Below, piece after piece: positions 19,051 through 26,910 of a stretch of 64,000 bases of DNA. Every line of letters starts with the position of its first letter. Position 1 is the first letter of the stretch. The notes under the pieces are model-generated. The model saw nothing but the letters and a program-made list of their open reading frames with translations, did no database searches and was not told where the DNA came from. Source of the DNA: Claveliimonas bilis (GTDB lineage Bacteria; Bacillota; Clostridia; Lachnospirales; Lachnospiraceae); NCBI RefSeq assembly GCF_030296775.1, contig NZ_AP027742.1, positions 248,001 through 312,000 of the forward strand, read 5' to 3'. The position numbers and the translations under genes were made by a program.

Positions 19051-19420
19051 GGGCGAGAGCCCGAGACCGAGAGTATGGCGGAGCCATAGTCTCGGTCGCA
19101 TGGCGAGGAAAGAAAACCTGGTCAGAGGGCGAGAGCCCGGGACCGAGAGTATGGCGGAGCCATAGTCGAGGTCGCATGGCGAGGAAAGAAAATCTGGTCA
19201 GAGGGCGAGAGCCCGAGACCGAGAGTATGGCGGAGCCATAGTCGAGGTGGCATGGCGAGGAAAGAAAATCTGGTTTAGGGCGAGAGCCCGGGACCGAGAG
19301 TATGGCGGAGCCATAGTCGAGGTGGCATGGCGAGTGGAGAAAATCTGGTTTAGGGCGAGAGCCCGGGACCGAGAGTATGGCGGAGCCATAGTCGAGGTGG
19401 CATGGCGAGTGGAGAGGTCT
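19051..19420. repeat. Five tandem GC-rich 75-76 bp repeats
   Basis: Units begin with GGGCGAGAGCCC at 19051, 19127, 19203, 19278 and 19353. Each has a GGGC/GCCC mini-hairpin, then a hairpin with TATGGC/GCCATA arms, then GCATGGCGAG. In unit 1 the second hairpin extends to a near-perfect 15-bp stem (GACCGAGAGTATGGC with its complement apart from one mismatch); later units lose the outer pairing. There are no unique spacers. The 75-bp period keeps frames open, so several overlapping open frames here are artefacts. Confidence 0.85.
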
Positions 19421-19423
19421 TAC

Positions 19424-19452
19424 TTGTGAGGTTCCGGCATATCCGTTATAAT
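19424..19452 (+). promoter_or_regulatory. Promoter of the GH2 unit
   Basis: TTGTGA (19424-19429), 17-nt spacer, TATAAT (19447-19452), placed directly after the repeat array and 34 nt before the GH2 start. Confidence 0.6.
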
Positions 19453-19485
19453 AAGGAAAACGACGAGAGGCAAAGGAGGCAGCAC

Positions 19486-21234
19486 ATGAAAAAGTTAAAA
19501 ACAAGATGGACCGATCAGGTTAAGGAAAGCCAAGGCCAGGTGCTGCAGGAATATCCCCGGCCTTCCATGAAACGGGAAAGCTATCTGAATCTCAATGGAT
19601 TCTGGGACTATGCTATCATGGGGACGAAGCGCATTCCGGACCGATTTGACGGGAAAATACTGGTGCCGTTTTCTCCGGAGGCGCCTCTTTCCGGAGTGGA
19701 AAGGCAGCTTCGGCCAAGGCAGGTGCTGTGGTACAAAAGGATCCTGCCCCGGGAAGTGAGAAAAGAGAATGGGAAAAGATGGCTTCTGCATTTCGGTGCG
19801 GTGGATCAGTTTGCGGCTGTATATATAAATAAGATATTGGTAACGAAACACCTTGGCGGATATCTGCCCTTTACTGCAGATGTAACAGATGCCCTGAAAG
19901 AAGGAGAAAATGAGCTTTTAGTGGCAGTAAGAGATTTTACGGATCACTCCTATTACAGCCGGGGAAAGCAGAAACTTGCCAAAGGCGGAATGTTTTATAC
20001 TGCACAGAGCGGAATCTGGCAGACCGTATGGATGGAGCAGGTTCCCGGCCGATATATTACAGAGATAAAGACTACACCTCTATTTGATGAAGAAATGATT
20101 GAAATAACGGTGTGTTCTAACAGGGGCGGAAGATTTACAGTGGAAATTTCTTCGGAGGAAATGCAGCCCGTAGAAGCTAAAGGGGAAGCAGGGGTTCCTT
20201 TACAGATTCCGATTCAAGAGATGCATCCCTGGAGTCCGGAAGATCCGTTTCTGTATCAGATGACAGTTACATTTGGAGAAGATACAGTGGACAGTTATTT
20301 TGCTATGCGCAAGATCTCGGCCAAAAAGGATGAGAAAGGTATTTTAAGGCCGTTTTTAAACAACCGCCCATATCTGCAGAAGGGAGTGCTGGATCAGGGA
20401 TACTGGCCGGATGGACTTTATACTGCGCCGACCGATGAAGCGTTGGAATTTGATATTAAAGAGATGAAGCGACTGGGATTCAATATGCTTCGCAAGCACA
20501 TTAAGATTGAGCCGGAACGCTGGTATTATCACTGTGACCGCCTGGGAATGCTGGTGTGGCAGGATATGGTCTGCGGAGGCCGTCCGTACAAGCGCTGGTA
20601 TGTCACTTACATGGCAAATGCATTTGAAAAAATAAATCTGCGTGTGACGGATCGTACATATGGGCTCCTTGGGAGAAGAGAAGGGAAAAGCCGGGAAATT
20701 TTTGTAGAAGAAATGAAAGAGACTATCCGGCTTCTGCAGAATCATCCGTCTATCATTACATGGGTCCTTTTCAATGAAGGTTGGGGGCAGTTCGATGCGA
20801 AAGAGATTACGGCGGCTGCCAGGGAACAGGATGAAACACGTCTGGTGGATCAGGCCAGCGGCTGGTTTGATCAGGCCGGTGGAGATTTCCGGAGTATCCA
20901 TAATTATTTCTTTGAGTTGAAACTTAGAGCAGACAAGAGGATTACTGCGCTGACAGAATTTGGCGGTTACTGCTGGAGGGTTCGGGAACACAGCATGTAC
21001 AGTAAAGTATATGGATACCGCATTTTCGGAAGTAAAAGAGAACTGACACGGGGATATTCACAATTGATGCGGAAACAGATTATTCCGAAACTGGCGGAGG
21101 GACTGTCTGTGACCATTTACACCCAGCTTTCTGATGTGGAGGAAGAAGTAAATGGAATTTATACCTATGACAGAGAAATGCTGAAAATAGAGGAAGAAGT
21201 TTTGAAGGAGTGGAATGAGCAGTATGATATATGA
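19486..21234 (+). CDS. Glycoside hydrolase family 2 protein
   Basis: 582 aa, a retaining exo-glycosidase of the beta-galactosidase/beta-glucuronidase family. The jelly-roll sugar-binding domain (LNLNGFWDYAI start, about residues 30-185) is followed by an Ig-like domain and the TIM barrel. The acid/base glutamate is in TWVLFNEGWGQFD and the likely nucleophile in ALTEFGGYCW. There is no signal peptide, so it acts inside the cell on imported sugars. The chosen ATG has AAAGGAGG 7 nt upstream. Sugar specificity is not readable. The peptidase gene overlaps its end. Confidence 0.88.
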   Translation: MKKLKTRWTDQVKESQGQVLQEYPRPSMKRESYLNLNGFWDYAIMGTKRIPDRFDGKILVPFSPEAPLSGVERQLRPRQVLWYKRILPREVRKENGKRWLLHFGAVDQFAAVYINKILVTKHLGGYLPFTADVTDALKEGENELLVAVRDFTDHSYYSRGKQKLAKGGMFYTAQSGIWQTVWMEQVPGRYITEIKTTPLFDEEMIEITVCSNRGGRFTVEISSEEMQPVEAKGEAGVPLQIPIQEMHPWSPEDPFLYQMTVTFGEDTVDSYFAMRKISAKKDEKGILRPFLNNRPYLQKGVLDQGYWPDGLYTAPTDEALEFDIKEMKRLGFNMLRKHIKIEPERWYYHCDRLGMLVWQDMVCGGRPYKRWYVTYMANAFEKINLRVTDRTYGLLGRREGKSREIFVEEMKETIRLLQNHPSIITWVLFNEGWGQFDAKEITAAAREQDETRLVDQASGWFDQAGGDFRSIHNYFFELKLRADKRITALTEFGGYCWRVREHSMYSKVYGYRIFGSKRELTRGYSQLMRKQIIPKLAEGLSVTIYTQLSDVEEEVNGIYTYDREMLKIEEEVLKEWNEQYDI

Positions 21235-21766
21235 TCTGAATGGTATTCCTGTGCAGATAGAGTATCGCAGGATTAAGAATATTAATCTGTATATCAGACC
21301 TCCGGCAGGGGAGGTGCTTGTGACTGCGCCGAAAGGAACACCTTCTGGACGGATTAAAAAATTTGTGGACTCAAAAGAGGAATGGATCAGGCTCCATCAG
21401 GAGAAGATGAGGGCGCAGGCAGGAAAAGGAGAGGCAGGGCAGCCCACAAAGGGGCAGATTGAGAAAATGAAAAAACAGGTACTGCAATATGCGAAAAAGT
21501 GGGAGCCGGTTATGGGAGTACACGCTTCCGGGTGGACCTTTAGATGGATGAAGACGAGATGGGGCAGCTGTACGCCGAGGACAGGGAAGATCAGACTGAA
21601 TACAAAGCTGATTTTCTGTCCGGAAGAGTGTCTGGAATATGTGCTGGTGCATGAGCTGTGCCATTTGATCGAGCCAAGTCATAATCAGCGTTTCCAGAAT
21701 TATATGACAAAATTTCTTCCGGACTGGAAGATAAGAAGAAAGAGGTTGAGGGAGTCAGGAGTATGA
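21215..21766 (+). CDS. YgjP-type zinc metallopeptidase-like protein (M48-related)
   Basis: 183 aa. YgjP/DUF45 layout: beta-rich N-terminus (IEYRRIKNINLYIRPPAGEV), the conserved TRWGSCTPRTGKIRLN block, then the zinc site HELCHLIEPSHNQRF with HExxH and a downstream His. It overlaps the GH2 stop by 20 nt and its own stop overlaps the next start (ATGA), so the three genes form one unit. The biological substrate of this family is not established. Confidence 0.85.
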   Translation: MSSMIYDLNGIPVQIEYRRIKNINLYIRPPAGEVLVTAPKGTPSGRIKKFVDSKEEWIRLHQEKMRAQAGKGEAGQPTKGQIEKMKKQVLQYAKKWEPVMGVHASGWTFRWMKTRWGSCTPRTGKIRLNTKLIFCPEECLEYVLVHELCHLIEPSHNQRFQNYMTKFLPDWKIRRKRLRESGV

Positions 21767-22404
21767 TCTACACATGGCTTGCAGATATTTCAAAATTGAC
21801 GGAAGAGAAGTGCTTTAAGAAATTTTATGAGCTTGTGCCGGAAGAGCGAAAAAGGAAAGCAGACAGGCTCCGGTTTCCGATAGACCGTGCCCAGAGCGTG
21901 GGAGCCTGGATTTTATGGGAGAAAATGAAATCTTATTACGGCTGGAGTGGAGAAGAAACTTTTAACTTGTCTCACTCTGGGAAGTATGTCCTTTGCAGTG
22001 CCTCTGACCGGGAGGGGGAAATGGTCGGATGCGATATTGAAACGGTCAAAGAAGCAAGGATGAAGGTGGCGGAAAGATTTTTTTGTCCGGGGGAGATGGC
22101 ACATATTCAAAAACAGGATGGCGACAGGAACCGGGCGGATGCATTTTTCAGGTATTGGGTGCTGAAAGAAAGCTTTATGAAAGCGGTGCGCCTGGGAATG
22201 AAGCTTGATACAAGAAAATTTGAGATAGAATTTGACAAAGAAGATCATCCGGTACTTGTGAAAAAGCCGGAGGAATTTCCGGAAAGATTTTTTTATAAAG
22301 AATATCAGATGGACGGTGTAAATGCTAAAATGGCGGTGTGCAGTACATCGGATCAGTTTGCGGAAATACAAGTGACAGAGCTGGAAAGCGAAATCCCGGA
22401 TTGA
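21763..22404 (+). CDS. 4'-phosphopantetheinyl transferase, Sfp type
   Basis: 213 aa. It moves the phosphopantetheine arm of CoA onto carrier-protein serines. Motifs: FNLSHSGKYV, the Mg2+ site GCDIE (about residue 85) and FFRYWVLKESFMKA (W-x-x-KES, about 130). Sfp-type enzymes usually serve polyketide, peptide or secondary carrier proteins, yet no synthase is nearby, so it may act on a distant cluster or on fatty-acid carrier protein. ATGA overlap with the peptidase gene. Confidence 0.88.
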   Translation: MIYTWLADISKLTEEKCFKKFYELVPEERKRKADRLRFPIDRAQSVGAWILWEKMKSYYGWSGEETFNLSHSGKYVLCSASDREGEMVGCDIETVKEARMKVAERFFCPGEMAHIQKQDGDRNRADAFFRYWVLKESFMKAVRLGMKLDTRKFEIEFDKEDHPVLVKKPEEFPERFFYKEYQMDGVNAKMAVCSTSDQFAEIQVTELESEIPD

Positions 22405-22533
22405 CGGATATCTTATGTTTTGATAAAATATTTATGGGAAAAAGATAGGTTTATGAAGAAATAAAAAAGTTTACTAAAGAAAATTTGTAGACCTTCAGGG
22501 AGAGTATATTTCAATTGAATAAGGAGGAATATC

Positions 22534-23562
22534 ATGTTAGATCTTACATTCGGAGAACAGGTCAAAATTATCTTAAGCCGAAAAGGCATGACAATCAAAG
22601 AACTCGCAGAGATAATTGAAGAGCGGACCGGGAAGAAGATGTCCCGGCAGAATCTGACTCAGCGTTTGGGAAGGGATAATTTCCAGGAGCAGGATATGCG
22701 CATGATTGCCGAAATTCTGGAATGCCCGTTCCACCTTAGTATTTTAGGGGAAGCCAAGGCAGAGGAAGAAAAGGAAAACAGACAGGCTGCGCCGACGGAG
22801 GCGGAGCTTACTTTGCTTACCAAAAAGAAGAAAAGAAAAGAGAAGAAAATGCCGGCGGAAAGAGATATTACAATCGGAGAGCTGATGGATATTCATCATA
22901 GCCTGGATGAGTTGGAAACAGCTCCGGAAACAGAAGAACCGGAAGCAGACATTGCAGCGGCAGATGATTCGGAAGCGGATGAGGTAATACCGGAAGAAGA
23001 ACCCCAGGAGACGATCCGGGAAGAGGCAGAGGAGAAGGAAGAGGAGCCACAGGAAGAGCTGCAGAAAGAAGTGGTACAGGAAAGTGAAAAACCGGTTAAA
23101 AAGCAGAGAGGAAGCTGGAGAGATTTCTTCCAGAGAAGAGTAAGAAAAGAAGACGCAAAGACGGAACAGGAAGTCCAGGAAGAAAAAGAAGAAAATGCCA
23201 TGGAAGTTTCCGATGAAATATCAGAAGCGTTGTCAGATGAAACGGAGGAAAAAGACCGGGAGAGTAAGGAGCAGAATAGTTCGGAAGAAGAAATAGAAAA
23301 CAGACAGGCAGAAGGTGAGATGGATCTGCCGGGGGATCCGGAGGAAGAGGATTTGGAAAAAGGCGAGGTAAATCCTTATACCGGCCATGAATATGAGACA
23401 AACACTGTGCGTATGCATCCGAAACGAATTGGATATGTACAGGTCTATGACAGGAGCAACCACCAGTGGACAGATATGACAGAATGGGCTTTCCTGGGAT
23501 ATCAGGAGAGAAAGAAAGCGTTGCTTGGAAATGATTATGAGCCTCCGATTTATTTAGATTAA
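22534..23562 (+). CDS. XRE-type HTH protein with long acidic region
   Basis: 342 aa. Residues 1-75 resemble an XRE helix-turn-helix (MTIKELAEIIEERTGKKMSR, then a recognition helix NLTQRLG). Residues 80-265 are a low-complexity stretch dominated by Glu with basic patches (KKKKRKEKK, KKQRGSW). A conserved-looking C-terminal block (NPYTGHEYETNTVRMHPKRI to PPIYLD) closes it. The composition suggests a DNA-associated scaffold rather than a simple repressor, but that is speculation. AAGGAGG precedes the ATG. Confidence 0.7.
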   Translation: MLDLTFGEQVKIILSRKGMTIKELAEIIEERTGKKMSRQNLTQRLGRDNFQEQDMRMIAEILECPFHLSILGEAKAEEEKENRQAAPTEAELTLLTKKKKRKEKKMPAERDITIGELMDIHHSLDELETAPETEEPEADIAAADDSEADEVIPEEEPQETIREEAEEKEEEPQEELQKEVVQESEKPVKKQRGSWRDFFQRRVRKEDAKTEQEVQEEKEENAMEVSDEISEALSDETEEKDRESKEQNSSEEEIENRQAEGEMDLPGDPEEEDLEKGEVNPYTGHEYETNTVRMHPKRIGYVQVYDRSNHQWTDMTEWAFLGYQERKKALLGNDYEPPIYLD

Positions 23563-23584
23563 CGGGAAGAGCAAAAGGTAGGAT

Positions 23585-25042
23585 TTGTTCTTGGAGGAAA
23601 CAGGAAAGGCGGTGCGGTATTCGGTGAAATGGGAACAGCTTTTGTCGCCGCAAAGAAGCAGAGAGAGCAGCAGAAAATATGTCAGATCAACAGATTTGCG
23701 AAGTGAATTTGAGAAGGATTACCACCGTATTATTGGCAGTGCTTCTTTTAGGAGGCTGCAGGATAAGACGCAGGTATTTCCTTTGGATAAAAGTGATTTT
23801 ATCAGAACGAGACTGACGCATTCTCTGGAAGTGTCGTCTCTGGCGAAATCATTGGGACAAAACATCGGGGAAAATATTCTTGCATATAAAAAGGACCCGG
23901 AGTTTACTCCGCAGATGAAAGAGGATATCTGCAATATCCTTCAGTGTGCCGGATTGATCCATGACATTGGGAACCCGCCCTTTGGACATTTCGGTGAAAC
24001 AGCTATACGGGAATGGTTTCGGAGGAATCTTTCAAAGCTTACTTTTCACGGGAAGCTGATAGAAGATGTGCTGACGGAACAGATGAAAGAGGACTTTTAT
24101 CATTTTGAAGGGAATGCCCAGGCGCTTCGTCTGGTGACCAAGCTTCATTTCCTGGTTGATGAAAACGGGATGAATCTGACCTATGCTCTTTTGAATACGA
24201 TCGTAAAATATCCGGTTCCCTCGGTGGGGATTCGGGAGGATTCGGAAGATATTAAAGAGAAAAAGATGGGCTACTACTATGCGGATGAAGATATGTTCCG
24301 CGAAATACAGCAGGCCACAGGGACAAATGGCTGCAGGCATCCCCTGACATTCATTTTGGAAGCGGCGGACGACATAGCCTACAAAACTGCAGACATCGAA
24401 GACGCGTTTATAAAAGGCTTCATTTCCTACTATTTTCTGCTACAGGAACTTGAGAAACTTGAAAATGATAATAAAAACGAAAAAGTTTCTTTTAATCCAG
24501 CACAGAAATTAGCCCAGTTATATGAAAGAGGATTGGAAAAGAAGGTAAGAAATCCGGAGGAATATGCGGTTAAGAACTGGATCGTAAGAGCGCAGGGATT
24601 CCTCATATCATGCGCGACCTTTGGATTTACGTCCAACTATAAAGAAATTATGGAGGGTACCTATAAACATGACCTGTTTTATGGGACCTTTGCAGAAGAG
24701 CTGATGGAACTGCTGGGAAGAATGGCTTATCAGCAGGTTTTTACCTCCAGGCCCATTTACCGGATGGAGGTGGCAGAAGCGGTTATGATCGATTATCTGA
24801 TGGACTGTTTTGTGAGTGCAATCATCAAATATGATGATCCGGGAGAAGAGCTGGATTCCATTGATGAGAGGATGGTTTCCTTCATATCCAGTAACTACAA
24901 AAATGCCTATCATTATCATGCAAAAGGAAAAACGGACGTGGAAAAACTCTATCTTAGGCTGCTGCTTGTTACAGATTATATCTGCGGCATGACAGACAGT
25001 TACGCAAAGCGGCTTTATCAGGAGCTGAAAGCGATTCTGTAA
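23585..25042 (+). CDS. dgt: Deoxyguanosinetriphosphate triphosphohydrolase (dGTPase)
   Basis: About 485 aa HD-domain enzyme that splits dGTP (or dNTPs) to nucleoside and triphosphate. Metal ligands lie in RTRLTHSLEVSS and GLIHDIGNPPFGHFGE; FRRLQDKTQVFPL is the usual N-terminal hallmark, and LEAADDIAYKTADIEDA gives the later Asp ligand. I kept TTG 23585 because AAAAGG sits 6 nt upstream; GTG 23612 or 23624 would also leave the full domain. Confidence 0.92.
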   Translation: MFLEETGKAVRYSVKWEQLLSPQRSRESSRKYVRSTDLRSEFEKDYHRIIGSASFRRLQDKTQVFPLDKSDFIRTRLTHSLEVSSLAKSLGQNIGENILAYKKDPEFTPQMKEDICNILQCAGLIHDIGNPPFGHFGETAIREWFRRNLSKLTFHGKLIEDVLTEQMKEDFYHFEGNAQALRLVTKLHFLVDENGMNLTYALLNTIVKYPVPSVGIREDSEDIKEKKMGYYYADEDMFREIQQATGTNGCRHPLTFILEAADDIAYKTADIEDAFIKGFISYYFLLQELEKLENDNKNEKVSFNPAQKLAQLYERGLEKKVRNPEEYAVKNWIVRAQGFLISCATFGFTSNYKEIMEGTYKHDLFYGTFAEELMELLGRMAYQQVFTSRPIYRMEVAEAVMIDYLMDCFVSAIIKYDDPGEELDSIDERMVSFISSNYKNAYHYHAKGKTDVEKLYLRLLLVTDYICGMTDSYAKRLYQELKAIL

Positions 25043-25062
25043 GGAAGAGGCATTTTCCGTGG

Positions 25063-25992
25063 GTGTGGCGAATAGATTGTGATAACCAAACAAAGAATGG
25101 AAGTGGAGGTTTGAAACGGTTTATTCGCTATTTGTATGAATACCAGAATGGACAGCGAATCCGAAATGTAGGATTTGTCAAGGTAGAACAGCAGGATGAA
25201 AATACGGTGGTACATATTCATGGAAAGGGGCTTCACCTTGCAGAAGATAAGACGCTGAAAGTCTATATTTTTTATTTAAAAGGAGGACAATGCATCGGGA
25301 TCTGGCAGGGGGACATTGAACATGTAAATCCGGCAGTCAATTATCGACTTTTTTTTACTCCTGAAGATACGGGAAGGCGGGAAAATTATTCTCGTATTGA
25401 AGGCGTTATTCTGGAAAACGGAAGCAAAAGGCGGTTTGCAGCAGTATGGGATGATACTCCGGCAGCTGTGGAACAAATGCAGCCGTGGAAAGAAGATCCG
25501 GAACCGGATATTTTAGAGATGACACAGAGAAAGGCCGAAGAAGAACAGATCCGGACGCAGGAAGATGAAGTATGTGAGGAAGAGATGGATGGCGAGATGT
25601 CAGAGGATGATTGGATAGATACCGGCGAGGAAGAAGGAAAAGCAGAAGAGAGGGGATCAGAGGAGGGATCTCGGTCTTCGTCAGATGGGGTTCGGTATAT
25701 CAAGATCCAGCGCCAGGATATTGCAGGGCTGAAACGATGCGAATGGCGGCTTGCCAATAATAGTTTCCTGCTGCATGGGTATTACAATTATCATCATCTT
25801 CTCCTGATAGAAGAAGGAGAACAGTGTTTGCTGGGGGTTCCGGGCGTGTATCATGCCAGAGAGGCCCAGGCGGCAGAAGCATTTGGCTTTCCGCAGTTCC
25901 GGCGGATCGCAGATGATGAGATAGCCCTGGAGGCGGATGAGAAAAACGAAGAAGATGATTTTGGGTACTGGTGCCGCCAGGTGAAACGGTAG
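25063..25992 (+). CDS. Uncharacterised protein, possibly DUF6128
   Basis: 309 aa (GTG 25063), or 293 aa from TTG 25111. The N-terminal beta-rich domain (RFIRYLYEYQNGQRIRNVGF, YLKGGQCIGIWQG, RIEGVILENG) is followed by an acidic linker (about 150-205) and a C-terminal domain (WRLANNSFLLHGYYNYHHLL, LLGVPGVYHAREAQAAEAFG). Similar two-domain proteins are common in Lachnospiraceae with no known role; the DUF label is from memory and uncertain. The stop codon touches a perfect 47-nt inverted repeat. Confidence 0.65.
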   Translation: MWRIDCDNQTKNGSGGLKRFIRYLYEYQNGQRIRNVGFVKVEQQDENTVVHIHGKGLHLAEDKTLKVYIFYLKGGQCIGIWQGDIEHVNPAVNYRLFFTPEDTGRRENYSRIEGVILENGSKRRFAAVWDDTPAAVEQMQPWKEDPEPDILEMTQRKAEEEQIRTQEDEVCEEEMDGEMSEDDWIDTGEEEGKAEERGSEEGSRSSSDGVRYIKIQRQDIAGLKRCEWRLANNSFLLHGYYNYHHLLLIEEGEQCLLGVPGVYHAREAQAAEAFGFPQFRRIADDEIALEADEKNEEDDFGYWCRQVKR

Positions 25993-26038
25993 CAGTTTGG
26001 GACGTAACAAAGTTAAACTTTGTTACGTCCCAAACTGC
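25992..26038. repeat. Perfect 22-bp inverted repeat with 3-nt loop
   Basis: GCAGTTTGGGACGTAACAAA continues to GT (25992-26013), then loop TAA, then the exact complement (26017-26038). No T-run follows on either strand, so it is not a classical terminator. It starts on the last base of the upstream stop codon and ends 41 nt before tadA. Confidence 0.85.
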
Positions 26039-26078
26039 ACTAATCGGTGGGTAAAAATGAAGAAAGTGGTGGGTAAAA

Positions 26079-26558
26079 ATGAAAGATACGGATGAAAAGT
26101 ATATGAAGGAAGCGTTGAAGCAGGCGAAGAAGGCCTATGCGCTGGAGGAAACGCCGATCGGATGTGTGATCGTGCACGAGGGAAAAATTATCAGCAGGGG
26201 GTATAATAGAAGAAATACGGACAAGAACCCACTGGCTCATGCGGAGATTACGGCAATTCGAAAAGCCAGCAAAAAGCTGGGGGACTGGCGGTTGGAGGGG
26301 TGTACTTTGTATGTGACGCTGGAACCATGTCAGATGTGTGCGGGGGCAATCATCCAATCCCGCATGGACCGAGTAGTGATCGGATGTATGAATCCGAAAG
26401 CAGGCTGCGCAGGTTCTGTTTTAAATCTTCTTCAGGTGGACAGGTTTAACCACCAGGCGGATGTAACGCGAGGGGTGTTGGAAGAGAAGTGTTCGGAACT
26501 GATGAAATCGTTTTTCAGGGAACTGCGGGAGAAAAAAAAGAAGAAGGAAGGTGCCTGA
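26079..26558 (+). CDS. tadA: tRNA-specific adenosine deaminase
   Basis: 159 aa. Converts A34 to inosine in tRNA-Arg(ACG). The zinc/catalytic motifs are HAEITAI (His and proton-shuttle Glu, about residue 50) and EPCQMCAGAI (two Cys, about 81). C-terminal CAGSVLNLLQ is family-typical. An in-frame repeat of GTGGGTAAAAATGAA occurs just upstream; the second ATG, 26079, is chosen. Confidence 0.93.
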   Translation: MKDTDEKYMKEALKQAKKAYALEETPIGCVIVHEGKIISRGYNRRNTDKNPLAHAEITAIRKASKKLGDWRLEGCTLYVTLEPCQMCAGAIIQSRMDRVVIGCMNPKAGCAGSVLNLLQVDRFNHQADVTRGVLEEKCSELMKSFFRELREKKKKKEGA

Positions 26559-26580
26559 TAAATGGGACCTTCCTTCTTTA
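26539..26580 (+). terminator. Terminator after tadA
   Basis: AAGAAGGAAGGT with ACCTTCCTTCTT (12-bp stem) overlapping the tadA end, followed by a T/A-rich run. The symmetric stem may also serve the SRP RNA arriving from the other strand. Confidence 0.75.
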
Positions 26581-26607
26581 TATATACACGATGTCGGATT
26601 TCTTTTT

Positions 26608-26868
26608 TGTGCATTGCGCTTCGAACTGGGCCAACAGGCGTTACCTTGGCAGTTTACTCAACCCAGGCACCCTCACGGCACCCGGAAGGTTCCGCTTAGT
26701 GCTGCTTCGTTCCCGACCTGACACGGTTCACGGATTTCCGTCGCGTAAGACCCGGATATCAACGTCACTTACCAAGGGCAGCCCTGCCAGCTTTCGCCCT
26801 CTGCGCAATATCACCCCTGCTATAGCGGATTGCAGGTTCAAGGTACCGCTACCACCCCGGCTGCACGG
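26608..26868 (-). ncRNA. ffs: Signal recognition particle RNA, large Firmicutes type
   Basis: Reading the minus strand, the conserved apical SRP54-binding region is GTGTCAGGTCGGGAACGAAG followed by CAGCACTAAGCGGAACC. An Alu-like 5' domain (CCGGGGTGGTAGCGGTACC, CGCTATAGC) is present, so this is the approximately 260-nt Bacillus/Clostridium form rather than short 4.5S RNA. The 5' GTGCA pairs with TGCAC at the 3' end. Ends are approximate. Open frames drawn across this gene on either strand are not genes. Confidence 0.93.
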
Positions 26869-26874
26869 TTCACT

Positions 26875-26903
26875 ATTTTACCTTGTTTTGGGAAAAATGT
26901 CAA
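26875..26903 (-). promoter_or_regulatory. SRP RNA promoter at the IS30 edge
   Basis: On the minus strand: -35 TTGACA (26903-26898), 17-nt spacer, -10 TAAAAT (26880-26875). The -35 box lies inside the 13-bp direct repeat flanking the IS element, so the insertion leaves a complete promoter. Confidence 0.85.
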
Positions 26904-26910
26904 TGAACCT

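Noticed and set aside
19051-19420. Possible CRISPR array
   Set aside because: Units are contiguous 75-76 bp repeats with no unique spacers and no cas genes nearby.
19051-19504. Overlapping open frames on both strands (up to 152 codons) across the tandem repeats
   Set aside because: The frames stay open only because the unit length is near a multiple of three; the peptides are the repeat read in frame, with no ribosome site.
25992-26038. Rho-independent terminator
   Set aside because: The stem is perfect, but no T-run follows on either strand.
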